NCBI GenBank assembly: GCA_051016205.1
Contig: CP136534.1
Location: 4,216,001 to 4,280,000, forward strand
Source of the DNA: Acuticoccus sp051016205
GTDB lineage: Bacteria > Pseudomonadota > Alphaproteobacteria > Rhizobiales > Amorphaceae
Direction: 5' to 3'
DNA length: 64,000 nt
Within the stretch, counting starts at the first letter, position 1. Every line of letters starts with the position of its first letter. A model generated the notes under the pieces. The model had not been told where the DNA came from. It saw nothing but the letters and a program-made list of their open reading frames with translations, and did not search any database. The translations under genes and the position numbers were made by a program. This document shows, one piece after another, positions 28,263 to 37,410 of the stretch.

Positions 28263-29111
28263 ATGGCGCTCGAAATCAAAGTGCTCGACTACGGCGACAT
28301 TGAGCTGGAATCCAGCTTCCTTGTGCTGGGTCGCGATTGCGGGCGCACACGGCGCGTGCCCACCTACGGCTTCCTCATCATGGGCGGCCAGTATCCTGTG
28401 GTGGTGGACACTGGCTATCGCGACAATGCCATCATGGAAACGCTCGGCATGCGCGGGCTCCAATTCCATGAAAACATGATCGAAAATCAGCTCGCCCGCC
28501 ATGGGGTTAAGCTGTCTGATGTGCGCTATGTGTGTCACACGCACCTTCACATCGACCACGCGGGTAAGGACGACCACTTCTCCATGAACACGACGGTGGT
28601 GTTGAACCGGCGCGAGCTTGAACACTCCGTCTCAGGGCTCATGCACCCGCAATATCCAAAGCCCGACGTTCAGCATCTGATCGAGCGCCTGCACACCCCT
28701 GGCGCCCTGCGCCTTGAGGACACCGAGCTGACGGGCGAGATCGAACTGATCCCAGGGGTGACGCTGGATTGGGCGGGCGCGCACACTGAAGGGTCCATGA
28801 ACATCCACGTGGAGACGGCTGAGGGGCGGGCCACCATCTGCGGCGACGTGATCTATGACTTCAACGACCAGGTGGTGAACCCGCTCAACGAGATTCACGA
28901 TCACGAGCCGCGGGTGACGGGCAACCACTCCGTCTCCAAGCGGGAGGAGAAGGCGGCCATCAAGAAGCTCCTCAACGGCTCGAAGTTCTTGCTGCCTGTG
29001 CACGACAAGCCTGCCAAGATCGAGGCTGACCAGGTGGTGGGCCGGCTCGACCTTCAGGTGCCAGGCCCCATTACCCAGAGCCTGCCCCAGCGCAACTGGT
29101 TCCCGGCCTGA
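28263..29111 (+). CDS. Metallo-beta-lactamase-fold hydrolase, N-acyl homoserine lactonase-like
   Basis: The 282-residue protein has HTHLHIDHAGKDD, the HxHxDH dinuclear zinc motif (His94, His96, Asp98, His99), a later metal His in AGAHTEGSM, the bridging Asp in ICGDVIYD, and the last His in LLPVHDK. The arrangement and length resemble AiiA/AttM-type lactonases, which open the lactone ring of acyl-homoserine lactones, but related proteins hydrolyse other lactones. No signal peptide is evident. It is 7 bases upstream of the SMP-30 fusion gene, itself a lactonase-type protein, so a shared lactone-handling pathway is plausible. No luxI/luxR genes are nearby. Confidence 0.75.
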   Translation: MALEIKVLDYGDIELESSFLVLGRDCGRTRRVPTYGFLIMGGQYPVVVDTGYRDNAIMETLGMRGLQFHENMIENQLARHGVKLSDVRYVCHTHLHIDHAGKDDHFSMNTTVVLNRRELEHSVSGLMHPQYPKPDVQHLIERLHTPGALRLEDTELTGEIELIPGVTLDWAGAHTEGSMNIHVETAEGRATICGDVIYDFNDQVVNPLNEIHDHEPRVTGNHSVSKREEKAAIKKLLNGSKFLLPVHDKPAKIEADQVVGRLDLQVPGPITQSLPQRNWFPA

Positions 29112-29118
29112 GGCGACC

Positions 29119-30690
29119 ATGGCGCACGAGGCCGTCCGTCCCGCGTTTCGCGAGCTGATCGACGAACACGCGCCGGTGCGCCAGTTGGGCACCGGGTTCA
29201 CTTTCACCGAGGGGCCCATCTGGCACCCGACGGAGGGCCACTTGCTGTTCTCCGACATGCCTGCGGACGTGCGCCGGCGCTGGGACAGGCACGGCGTGCG
29301 CGAGGTGCTTTCGGGCACCAACAAGGGCAACGGCCTCACCTACGACGCGGACCACAATCTGATTGTTTGCGAGCACGCCACCTCCTCGCTGGTGCTGATC
29401 CGCCCCGATGGCACGCGCGAGGTGCTTGCGAGCCACTTCGAGGGGCGCGAGCTGAACAGCCCCAACGATGTGTGCGTGCGCTCCGACGGGTCCATCTACT
29501 TCACCGACCCCTGGTATGGGCGCATGCCTGTGTTCGGTGTGGAGCGGCCGCGGGAGCTTGGCTTTCAGGGCGTCTACCGTGTGGCGAAGGGGGCGCGGGG
29601 GCTTGAGCCGACGCTCCTGGTGGACCGCTACATGTTCTCCATGCCCAATGGTCTGTGTTTTTCGCCCGACGAGAGCCTCCTTTACGTCAACGACACCGAG
29701 CAGGCGAACATCCGCGTTTTCGATATCTCGGCTGACGGCTTTCTGTCGGGCGGGCGCGTCTTCGCCTCAGGCATCAAGGACAGTTTGAAGCCCGGTGTGC
29801 CTGATGGGATGAAGTGCGACCAGTACGGCAATGTCTGGGTGACGGCCCCTGGCGGTCTTTGGGTTTATGCGCCCGACGGTGGCCTGTTGGGCAAAGTCTC
29901 CGTGCCCGAACTTGCCGCCAACCTTCACTGGGGCGGGGAGGATTGGCGGACCCTTTTCGTGTGCGCCAGCACCTCCCTTTACGCCATTCCCACCAAGGTG
30001 GGCCCGCGCAACGAGCCGTTCATGCGCGCAGGACCGTCCGCCAGCGCGCCCCCTCCCCGCGCGGCTGCCGAGCCTGCCGGAAACGGGCTGTCGTTGGACC
30101 CCGCCCGCTGCGCCCTCATCATCCAAGACATGCAAAACGATGTGGTGATGGACGGTGGCGCGTTTGCCTCCACAGGCTCGCCCATCCACTGCCGCGAGCA
30201 GAACGCCATCGAAAACGCGCGCCGGCTTGCAGAGCGGTGCCGTGCGCTGGGGGTCCCCGTCATCCATGTGTGGTTCAAGGTGGAGCCAGGGGCGCCTGGG
30301 CTCACCCTCAACGCGCCTCTGTTCGAGGGATTGCTCGATGCCAACGCACTGGTGGAAGGCACGTGGGGGTCGGAGCCTGTGCCGGGGCTGGAAGCAAAGC
30401 CTGGTGACCACATCGTGCGCAAAATGCGCATGAGCGCGTGGGAAGGCACCAGCCTTGAGACCATTTTGAAGGCCGAGAACCGCGACACCATCATCGAGGC
30501 CGGCGCCTGGACCAATATGAGCGTTGAGCACACCGCCCGCACAGGCGCCGACAAGGGCTATCTGATGGTCATCCCCGAAGACGCCTGCTCCACCATGAAC
30601 GCCGACTGGCACAGGGCATCCGTCGACTATGCGATGACAAACGTGGCGGCGGTCACCACCACGGACGCCGTTCTGGCCGCCCTGCGCTGA
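29119..30690 (+). CDS. SMP-30/gluconolactonase domain fused to an isochorismatase-fold domain
   Basis: The 523-residue product is a two-domain fusion. Residues 1-302 form an SMP-30-type beta-propeller (FTEGPIW with metal Glu31, LNSPNDVCVRSDGSIYFTDPWYG, PNGLCFSPDE, Asp229 in VPDGMKCD). An Ala/Pro linker (about 303-323) follows. Residues 325-523 have the isochorismatase fold: CALIIQDMQNDV (Asp337), HIVRKMRMSAW (Lys435) and GAWTNMSVEHTAR, where the usual catalytic cysteine is serine (Ser468). The first domain would hydrolyse sugar-type lactones; the second may be a serine variant, altered in reaction, or inactive. No frameshift or assembly break is apparent. The gene is convergent with choV, 6 bases apart. 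Confidence 0.88.
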   Translation: MAHEAVRPAFRELIDEHAPVRQLGTGFTFTEGPIWHPTEGHLLFSDMPADVRRRWDRHGVREVLSGTNKGNGLTYDADHNLIVCEHATSSLVLIRPDGTREVLASHFEGRELNSPNDVCVRSDGSIYFTDPWYGRMPVFGVERPRELGFQGVYRVAKGARGLEPTLLVDRYMFSMPNGLCFSPDESLLYVNDTEQANIRVFDISADGFLSGGRVFASGIKDSLKPGVPDGMKCDQYGNVWVTAPGGLWVYAPDGGLLGKVSVPELAANLHWGGEDWRTLFVCASTSLYAIPTKVGPRNEPFMRAGPSASAPPPRAAAEPAGNGLSLDPARCALIIQDMQNDVVMDGGAFASTGSPIHCREQNAIENARRLAERCRALGVPVIHVWFKVEPGAPGLTLNAPLFEGLLDANALVEGTWGSEPVPGLEAKPGDHIVRKMRMSAWEGTSLETILKAENRDTIIEAGAWTNMSVEHTARTGADKGYLMVIPEDACSTMNADWHRASVDYAMTNVAAVTTTDAVLAALR

Positions 30691-30696
30691 GGCGGC

Positions 30697-31716
30697 TCAG
30701 GCCTTTAGCGCGGCCAGAATGTCCTTCTGGGCGATGGTGCCCACGGGCTGACCGTTGCGCATAACGCAAAGGGCGGTGGGTGAGGTGGCAAGGGCGTCGA
30801 TGCACTCCGCCAAAGGGGCATCGTCAGCCACCTTGGGGGCGTCCTCAGACATTTCACCCTCCACCATCACATCCTCGGCGCGCAAAACGCCGAGCGGGTT
30901 CATGTTGGCGACGAAATCGGCCACATACTCGTTGGCGGGGGAGCGGATGATGTCCTGCGGGGTGCCGCATTGAACAATCCTGCCGCCTTCCATGATGGCG
31001 ATCCTGTCACCCAGCTTAAAGGCTTCGTCGAGATCGTGGCTGACGAAGACCATGGTGCGCTTCAGCCGCTGCTGAAGGTGGATGAGTTCGTCCTGAAGGC
31101 GCGTACGGATGAGGGGATCGAGGGCGGAAAACGGCTCATCCATCAACAAAATGGGGGCGTCCGTGGCGAACGCGCGGGCAAGGCCGACGCGCTGCTGCAT
31201 TCCGCCTGACAGTTCGGCCACCTTGCGGTCCGCCCAGTCCGACAGGCCCACCAGCTCAAGCTGCTGTTTCACCAACGCATGGCGCTTGGAGGCGGACATG
31301 TGGCCAAGCTCAAGCCCGAGGGCGACGTTGTCGGCCACATTGCGCCAGGGCAAAAGACCGAACTGCTGGAAGACCATTGCCACCCGCGTCAGCCGCAGTC
31401 GCCTCAGCGTGGAAGCGTTGGCCTTGGTGACGTCCACCATCTCCTCGCCGCCATCGATGAGGACGGCGCCGCGCACCACCTCGTTCAGGCCGTTGACGGC
31501 GCGAAGGAGCGTCGACTTACCTGAGCCCGACAGACCCATGAGGACGACGATCTCCCCCGATTCCACCGTGAGAGAGCAGTTGTGAACGCCGAGCACCTGG
31601 CCGGTCGCCTCCTGGACTTCGGCGCGCGATTGCCCCTCGTCCATCAGCGGCAAGGCCTCTTGGGGCTTTTGCCCGAAGACGATGGAGACGTTGTCGAAGA
31701 CGACGGCCGCACTCAT
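30697..31716 (-). CDS. choV: Choline/glycine betaine ABC transporter ATP-binding protein
   Basis: The 339-residue ATPase has Walker A GLSGSGKS, the Q-loop MVFQQFGLLPWRNVADNV, signature LSGGMQQR, Walker B ILLMDEPFSALDP and VSHDLDEAFKLGDRIAIM, typical of the ProV/OpuA/ChoV group. A CBS-like region occupies the last 60 residues (VADDAPLAECIDALATSPTALCVMRNGQPVGTI). It energises uptake by ChoW with ChoX. ATG 31716 overlaps the choW stop by 4 bases. Confidence 0.92.
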   Translation of the reverse strand: MSAAVVFDNVSIVFGQKPQEALPLMDEGQSRAEVQEATGQVLGVHNCSLTVESGEIVVLMGLSGSGKSTLLRAVNGLNEVVRGAVLIDGGEEMVDVTKANASTLRRLRLTRVAMVFQQFGLLPWRNVADNVALGLELGHMSASKRHALVKQQLELVGLSDWADRKVAELSGGMQQRVGLARAFATDAPILLMDEPFSALDPLIRTRLQDELIHLQQRLKRTMVFVSHDLDEAFKLGDRIAIMEGGRIVQCGTPQDIIRSPANEYVADFVANMNPLGVLRAEDVMVEGEMSEDAPKVADDAPLAECIDALATSPTALCVMRNGQPVGTIAQKDILAALKA

Positions 31717-32552
31717 GACTGACGCCCTCCGACGCGCAAGATCCTGTCCAGCATGATGGCGACCACCACGATGATGATGCCGCTTTCAAACCCGAGCGCC
31801 GTGTTGACCGAGTTGAGGGCACGCACCACCGGTACGCCAAGACCGTCCGCACCGACGAGGGCTGCAATCACCACCATGGATAAGGACAGCATGATGGTCT
31901 GGTTCAGACCCGCCATGATCTGCGGCAGCGCGTAGGGAAGCTCCACCTTGCGCAGGATCTGACTGCCTGTGGCGCCGAACGCCTCCGCCGCTTCAAGCAG
32001 CGGTTTGGGGGTGGAAGAGATACCAAGGTGGGTGAGGCGGATGGGCGCCGGCAACACGAAAATCACCGTTGCAATCAACCCTGGCACCATACCGATCCCG
32101 AAGAAGACGATGGCGGGGATCAGGTAGACGAAGGTGGGAAGCGTCTGCATGAGGTCCAGAACAGGACGCATCGCCTGATAGAGGCGAGGCCTGTGGGCAG
32201 CCGCAATGCCGATGGGCACGCCCACCGCCATACACACCGCACAGGCCGACAGGACCAGAGTGAGGCTTTCCGTCGTCTCCTCCCAGTAGCCCTGGTTGAG
32301 GATGAACAGGAAGCCGAGGAGGACGAAGAGCGGTGTCTTCCAGGAGCGGTGCAACAGCCAGGTGAGCGCCACGATCACCGCCACCACCACCAAGGGCGGC
32401 GGCGTTTGCAGGACCCACAGGAGCGCGTCGATCAGCCACTCCATGGCCGCAGCCAGACCGTCGAAGAACCAGGCGCCGTTGGTCTGAAGCCAGTCGAAAA
32501 CGGCCTTTGCGCCCTTGCCGACCGGAATTTTGGTCTCTGTCAGAAAGTCCAT
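31713..32552 (-). CDS. choW: Choline/glycine betaine ABC transporter permease
   Basis: The 279-residue permease has about six membrane segments and the family sequences LMQTLPTFVYLIPAIVFFGIG and PLLEAAEAFGATGSQILRKVELPYALPQIMAGLNQTIM, the EAA loop of ProW/ChoW. It forms the inner-membrane channel of the osmolyte/choline importer. It lies between choX (58 bases upstream) and choV (4-base overlap). Confidence 0.92.
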   Translation of the reverse strand: MDFLTETKIPVGKGAKAVFDWLQTNGAWFFDGLAAAMEWLIDALLWVLQTPPPLVVVAVIVALTWLLHRSWKTPLFVLLGFLFILNQGYWEETTESLTLVLSACAVCMAVGVPIGIAAAHRPRLYQAMRPVLDLMQTLPTFVYLIPAIVFFGIGMVPGLIATVIFVLPAPIRLTHLGISSTPKPLLEAAEAFGATGSQILRKVELPYALPQIMAGLNQTIMLSLSMVVIAALVGADGLGVPVVRALNSVNTALGFESGIIIVVVAIMLDRILRVGGRQS

Positions 32553-32610
32553 CAGGTCGCCTCCGACGGACTTAAGTCATGGTCTGTGCGCGCTCCCACG
32601 GACCCGCCCC

Positions 32611-33540
32611 TTAAAGGCCGAGCGCCTTCTTCACCGCAGGCAATCCCTCCTCGCCAGACTGGGTGGTCACATTCGCAAGCCACGCATCCAGCACACCAGG
32701 ATTGGCTTGAAGCCAGTCTTCGGCGGCATCGTCAGGGTTCTCGCCGTCATTGAGAATCGCACTCATGATCTCGTTTTCCATGGCGAGCGTGAACTCAAGG
32801 TTTTCAAGCAACGTCATGACGTTGGGGCACTCATCGCCGAAGCCGGCACGCACGTTGGTGTAGACCGTCGCACCGCCGAAGTTGGGGCCGAACACGTCAT
32901 CACCGCCTGTGAGGTAGCTCATGTCGATGTTGGCGTTCATCGGGTGGGGCTCCCAGCCAAGGAACACCACGGGCTCATCGCGCTGGCTGGCGCGGGTCAC
33001 CTGGGCAAGCATCCCTTGCTCTGAGCTTTCCGCCACTTCGAAGCCGCCCAGACCGAAGGTGTCGGCGCTGATCATGTCGAGAATCAGGCGGTTGCCGTCG
33101 TTGCCGGGCTCGATGCCATAGATGGTGCCATCAAGCGCGTCCTTGTGCTTGGCAATATCGGCAAAGTCCTTAATGCCAAGGTCGGCACCGGCCTTGTTGG
33201 TGGCAAGGGTGTACTTGGCGCCTTCAAGATTGGCGCGGACGGTCTCGACGCTGCCATCTTCCCGGTAAGGGGTGATGTCGGCTTCCATGGTGGGCATCCA
33301 GTTGCCCAGGAACACGTCGATGTCGCCATTCTTCATGGAGGCGTAGGTAACCGGCACGGACAGGACCTTTACGTCCACCTCGTAGCCAAGGCCCTCAAGG
33401 ATCGTCTTCGCGGTGGACGTGGTGGCGGTGATGTCGGTCCACCCCACGTCGGAAAAGTTCAGTTCCTCGCAGGCGGCAAACGCAACGCTGGCGCTGGCGA
33501 GGAGGGCGGCAAGGCTCAAGGCGGACGTGCGGATCGGCAT
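32611..33540 (-). CDS. choX: Choline-binding periplasmic protein
   Basis: The 309-residue protein has a signal peptide (residues 1-22, ending AFA-AC). The mature part fits ChoX of the OpuAC family: FSDVGWTDITATTSTAKTILEGLGYEVD, DVFLGNWMPTMEADI with the aromatic-box tryptophan, IYGIEPGNDGNRLI, and FLGWEPHPMNANIDM. Aromatic residues in these motifs make the quaternary-ammonium pocket. It is the first gene of choXWV and is divergent from betI, so BetI may repress both. Confidence 0.92.
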   Translation of the reverse strand: MPIRTSALSLAALLASASVAFAACEELNFSDVGWTDITATTSTAKTILEGLGYEVDVKVLSVPVTYASMKNGDIDVFLGNWMPTMEADITPYREDGSVETVRANLEGAKYTLATNKAGADLGIKDFADIAKHKDALDGTIYGIEPGNDGNRLILDMISADTFGLGGFEVAESSEQGMLAQVTRASQRDEPVVFLGWEPHPMNANIDMSYLTGGDDVFGPNFGGATVYTNVRAGFGDECPNVMTLLENLEFTLAMENEIMSAILNDGENPDDAAEDWLQANPGVLDAWLANVTTQSGEEGLPAVKKALGL

Positions 33541-33600
33541 GGCTCACTCCTGGTCGGTCGGCGTTGTCGAGGCGGTGGCAACGACGCGCTTTTGATCTTG

Positions 33601-33614
33601 ATTGACGCGTCAAT
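33601..33614. promoter_or_regulatory. Perfect 14-base palindrome, probable BetI operator
   Basis: ATTGACG at 33601-33607 is exactly complementary to CGTCAAT at 33608-33614. It lies in the 136-base spacer between divergent choX and betI, 63 bases before betI and 60 before choX. BetI of E. coli binds a similar ATTGA-type palindrome in the bet promoter region. It would let choline relieve repression of both uptake and oxidation genes. Confidence 0.75.
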
Positions 33615-33676
33615 AAAAAACGATAGGCTCCGAGACGCAACCGGGTCGTGCAATTTTTACGAGCGAGCGAGGGGAA

Positions 33677-34291
33677 ATGCCGAGACAAGGCATGGCACCG
33701 ATCCGACGGATGGCACTTGTAAACGCGGCCATTCGAGAAATCGGCCAGGCAGGAACGCTGGACGTAACGGTGGGTCAGATCGCAAGACGTGCCGGCGTGT
33801 CCTCAGCGCTCGCCCATCATTATTTCGGCTCAAAGGATGAGATCTTTCTGGCAGCCATGCGCCACATCCTGTCCCGTTTTGGGCAGAGCGTGCTTTCACG
33901 TCTCAAAAACGCGACGACCCCGCAGGAACGGCTTGAGGCCATCATCGATGCCTGCTTCGGGGACGACCAGTTCGAGCCCGACGTGATTGCCGCGTGGCTG
34001 ACGTTTTACGTGCGCGCGCAAACCTCGCAAAGAACGGCCCGGCTCCTGCGGGTTTATCGCATGCGGCTTCACACCAACCTGATGCATGAGCTGGTCCAGC
34101 TTCTGCCGCGCGAAAAGGCCTATGATGTGGCGGTCACCATCGGCGCGCTGATCGATGGTGTGTATCTGCGCTGCGCCCTTCCCGGCAGTGTGCCTGACCG
34201 GGCAAGCACCATCGCCATCATCACAGACGATCTGGACCGTGCGCTGTCGGCGGCGGTCCCCAACCATCAACCCACGCGGAGTGCAATGTGA
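33677..34291 (+). CDS. betI: Transcriptional repressor BetI (TetR family)
   Basis: The 204-residue regulator has a TetR-type DNA-binding domain in the first 60 residues (RRMALVNAAIREIGQAGTLDVTVGQIARRAGVSSALAHHYFGSKDEIF), close to BetI. The rest is the choline-binding domain (about residues 65-195). GAGGGGAA precedes ATG 33677. The stop overlaps the betB GTG by 4 bases, forming betIBA. It probably binds the palindrome at 33601-33614. Confidence 0.93.
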   Translation: MPRQGMAPIRRMALVNAAIREIGQAGTLDVTVGQIARRAGVSSALAHHYFGSKDEIFLAAMRHILSRFGQSVLSRLKNATTPQERLEAIIDACFGDDQFEPDVIAAWLTFYVRAQTSQRTARLLRVYRMRLHTNLMHELVQLLPREKAYDVAVTIGALIDGVYLRCALPGSVPDRASTIAIITDDLDRALSAAVPNHQPTRSAM

Positions 34292-35742
34292 AGGCCGAGG
34301 CGGTCAGTGTCATCGACGGTGCGTATGTTCAAGGCTCAGGCGAGGCCATCGACCTCATCAACCCGGCAACAGGCAAGCACATCGCCACCTTCAATGCCGC
34401 CAGCGCTGAAGAGGTGGATAGCGCGGTCGCGTGTGCCGCCCGTGCACAGGCCGAGTGGGCGGCACTGACAGGCGTCGAGCGTGGCCGAGTTCTGATCAAA
34501 GCCTCGCAGATCATGCGCGAGAGAAACCGCGAACTCTCAGAGATCGAGACCCTCGACACAGGCAAGCCCTTGCAGGAAACCCTTGTGGCGGACGCGGCCT
34601 CCGGCGCTGAGGCGCTTGAATATTTCGGTGGACTGTGCAGTGGCCTGACGGGCCAGATGGTGGAGTTTGGCGGCGACTTTGCCTACACGCGCCGCAGTCC
34701 TTTGGGCGTGTGCGCGGGGATTGGCGCTTGGAACTACCCTATCCAAATTGCCTCCTGGAAGGCTGCGCCTGCGCTCGCGGCTGGCAACGCGATGGTCTTC
34801 AAGCCCTCCGAGATGACGCCCTTGTCGGCGGTCAAGCTCGCAGACATTCTGATCGAGGCTGGGGCGCCCAAGGGCCTCTACAACGTCGTCCAAGGCGCAG
34901 GCGCCGTGGGGGCGGCCCTTGCAGGGCATGAGGGCGTGGCGAAAGTCTCTCTCACAGGCTCGGTTCCTACAGGGCGCAAGGTCTATGAGGCCGCGGCGCA
35001 AGGTTTGCGTCAAGCCACCATGGAACTTGGGGGTAAATCGCCCCTCATCGTCTTCGACGATGCCTCGCTCGAAGATGCTGTGGGCGGGGCGATGCTGGGC
35101 AACTTCTACTCCACGGGGCAGATTTGCTCCAACGGGACCCGCGTTTTCGTGCAGGAGGGCATTCACGATCGCTTCGTTGCGCGGCTGGTGGAGCGAACCG
35201 AGGCGATCACCATTGGCGATCCGATGGACGAAAGTGTTCAGATGGGGCCCCTCATCAGCGCACGGCAGCGCGAAGGGGTATTTGCGGCCGTCACGAAGGG
35301 GACGGGCGAAGGCGCACGGCTGATGACGGGCGGAAGCGTTCCGCAGGTGGACGGGCACCCCGACGGGTTTTGGGTGACGCCAGCAGTCTTCACAGGCGTT
35401 ACCGACCACATGGCGCTGGCGGGCGAGGAGATCTTTGGCCCCGTTCTCTCCGTCCTCTCCTTCGCCTCAGAGGAGGAGGTGGTGGCGCGGGCCAATGCCT
35501 CGCCATTCGGTCTGGCGGCGGGGGTGTTCACACAGGATTTGTCGCGCGGGCACAGGGTGGCGGCCGCCCTTGAGGCGGGCACCACATGGATCAACGCCTA
35601 CAATCTGACACCTGCGGGAATGCCCTTCGGCGGCATCAAGGCGTCAGGCTTCGGGCGGGAGAATGCGGCAGCAGCGCTCGACGCCTACAGCGAAATCCGC
35701 AGTGTTTATGTGGGCCTTGGCCCTGTCGACAGCCCCTACTGA
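34288..35742 (+). CDS. betB: Betaine aldehyde dehydrogenase
   Basis: The 484-residue aldehyde dehydrogenase oxidises betaine aldehyde to glycine betaine with NAD(P). Motifs include WNYPIQIASWKAAPALAAGNAMVFKPSE, LTGSVPTGRKV, MELGGKSPLIVF (general-base Glu) and GQICSNGTRVFV (nucleophilic Cys). It starts with GTG 34288, whose first base is the last G of an ATG and which overlaps the betI stop. An in-frame alternative start is not needed. Confidence 0.95.
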   Translation: MKAEAVSVIDGAYVQGSGEAIDLINPATGKHIATFNAASAEEVDSAVACAARAQAEWAALTGVERGRVLIKASQIMRERNRELSEIETLDTGKPLQETLVADAASGAEALEYFGGLCSGLTGQMVEFGGDFAYTRRSPLGVCAGIGAWNYPIQIASWKAAPALAAGNAMVFKPSEMTPLSAVKLADILIEAGAPKGLYNVVQGAGAVGAALAGHEGVAKVSLTGSVPTGRKVYEAAAQGLRQATMELGGKSPLIVFDDASLEDAVGGAMLGNFYSTGQICSNGTRVFVQEGIHDRFVARLVERTEAITIGDPMDESVQMGPLISARQREGVFAAVTKGTGEGARLMTGGSVPQVDGHPDGFWVTPAVFTGVTDHMALAGEEIFGPVLSVLSFASEEEVVARANASPFGLAAGVFTQDLSRGHRVAAALEAGTTWINAYNLTPAGMPFGGIKASGFGRENAAAALDAYSEIRSVYVGLGPVDSPY

Positions 35743-35745
35743 GCC

Positions 35746-37398
35746 ATGGAAGCAGATTTCGTCATTGTCGGCGCAGGGTCGGCAGGGTGTGCGCTAGCCT
35801 ATCGGCTGAGCGAGGACGGACAGCACTCCGTCGTCGTCATCGAAGAAGGGGGGACAGACGCGGGGCCCTTCATCCAGATGCCAGGCGCCCTCTCCTACCC
35901 CATGAACATGTCCCGCTATGACTGGGGTTATCAGAGCGAGCCCGAGCCTCACCTTGGCGGCCGGCGTCTTCAGTGTCCCCGCGGCAGGGTGATCGGCGGG
36001 TCGTCGTCCATCAACGGCATGGTCTATGTGCGCGGCCATGCCATGGACTTCGACACCTGGGCGGAGGAAGGCGCGGCGGGCTGGGGTTATGCCAGCGTGC
36101 TTCCCTACTTCAAGCGCATGGAGCACTGGCACGGCGGCGAATTTGGCGGCGAGCCTGAGTGGCGGGGCAGCGATGGTCCCCTCCACGTCACCCGCGGGCC
36201 GCGATCGAACCCCTTGTTCCACGCCTTCGTCAATGCCGGCGTTGAGGCCGGCTATGTGGAGACGGACGACTATAACGGGCGTCAGCAGGAGGGGTTTGGC
36301 CCCATGGAGCAGACGGTGTGGCGGGGCCGCCGCTGGTCCGCCGCCAACGCGTACCTGAAGCCCGCGCTGCGCCGGCCCAATTGTTCCCTTGTGCGCGGGT
36401 TTGCCCAGAAGATCATCATCGAAGAGGGCCGTGCCACAGGCGTTGCCCTTGCTGGCGATAAGACGGTGACCGCGCGGCGTGAGGTGATCCTCGCGGCTTC
36501 CGCCATAAACTCACCAAAACTGTTGATGTTGTCCGGCATAGGGCCAGGCGAACACCTTGCCGAACACGGCATTGACGTAGTGGCAGACAGGCAAGGGGTT
36601 GGCGGCAACCTCCAAGACCACCTTGAGGTCTATGTACAACAGGCCTGCATCCAGCCCATTACGCTCTACAGGTATTGGAACTTGTTCGGAAAGGCGTGGG
36701 TGGGGGCGCAGTGGCTGTTCACCCGCACCGGGCCAGGCGCGTCCAACCAGTTTGAAAGCGCGGCCTTCGTGCGCTCGCGCAAAGGCATCCCCTACCCCGA
36801 CATTCAGTTCCACTTCCTGCCCATTGCTGTGCGCTATGACGGGCAGGCGGCGGCGGAAGGCCATGGTTTTCAGGCCCATGTGGGGCCCATGCGCTCCCCC
36901 TCCCGCGGGGCGGTGACGCTGTCTTCCGCCGATCCCGCGGAAGCGCCCAAGATCGTTTTCAACTATATGTCCCACGAACAGGACTGGGTGGATTTTCGCC
37001 GCGCCATCGCCATCACCCGCGAAATCTTTGCGCAACCTGCGTTCGATGAGTTTCGGGGGGCCGAAATCCAGCCCGGCGAAGATGTGAAGGGCGATGAGGC
37101 AGTGGATGCCTTCGTGCGCGAACACGCAGAAAGCGCCTACCACCCCTGCGGCACCTGCAAGATGGGCCGTGCCGATGACTCCCTTGCGGTGGTGGATCCT
37201 CAATGCAGGGTGATCGGGGTTGAGGGTTTGCGGGTGGCCGACAGCTCAATCTTCCCGCAGATCACCAACGGCAACCTCAACGCCCCGTCCATCATGGTGG
37301 GGGAGAAGGCGTCGGACATGATCCTCGGCAAGCCGCCCTTGCCGGCCGACAATGCCGAGCCTTGGATCAATCCTGATTGGGCGGAGAGCGACCGCTGA
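35746..37398 (+). CDS. betA: Choline dehydrogenase (GMC oxidoreductase)
   Basis: The 550-residue flavoprotein oxidises choline to betaine aldehyde at the membrane. It has the FAD Rossmann motif (VGAGSAGCALAYRLSE), the GMC signature RGRVIGGSSSINGMVYVRGH, the second signature GSFAINSPKLLMLSGIGP-like segment (ASAINSPKLLML), and C-terminal active-site histidine region AYHPCGTCKMG, then ITNGNLNAPSIMVGEKASD. It begins 4 bases after the betB stop. Downstream, only 12 bases separate it from the convergent GlpD-like gene. Confidence 0.93.
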   Translation: MEADFVIVGAGSAGCALAYRLSEDGQHSVVVIEEGGTDAGPFIQMPGALSYPMNMSRYDWGYQSEPEPHLGGRRLQCPRGRVIGGSSSINGMVYVRGHAMDFDTWAEEGAAGWGYASVLPYFKRMEHWHGGEFGGEPEWRGSDGPLHVTRGPRSNPLFHAFVNAGVEAGYVETDDYNGRQQEGFGPMEQTVWRGRRWSAANAYLKPALRRPNCSLVRGFAQKIIIEEGRATGVALAGDKTVTARREVILAASAINSPKLLMLSGIGPGEHLAEHGIDVVADRQGVGGNLQDHLEVYVQQACIQPITLYRYWNLFGKAWVGAQWLFTRTGPGASNQFESAAFVRSRKGIPYPDIQFHFLPIAVRYDGQAAAEGHGFQAHVGPMRSPSRGAVTLSSADPAEAPKIVFNYMSHEQDWVDFRRAIAITREIFAQPAFDEFRGAEIQPGEDVKGDEAVDAFVREHAESAYHPCGTCKMGRADDSLAVVDPQCRVIGVEGLRVADSSIFPQITNGNLNAPSIMVGEKASDMILGKPPLPADNAEPWINPDWAESDR

Positions 37399-37410
37399 TG
37401 CGTTGAGGCG

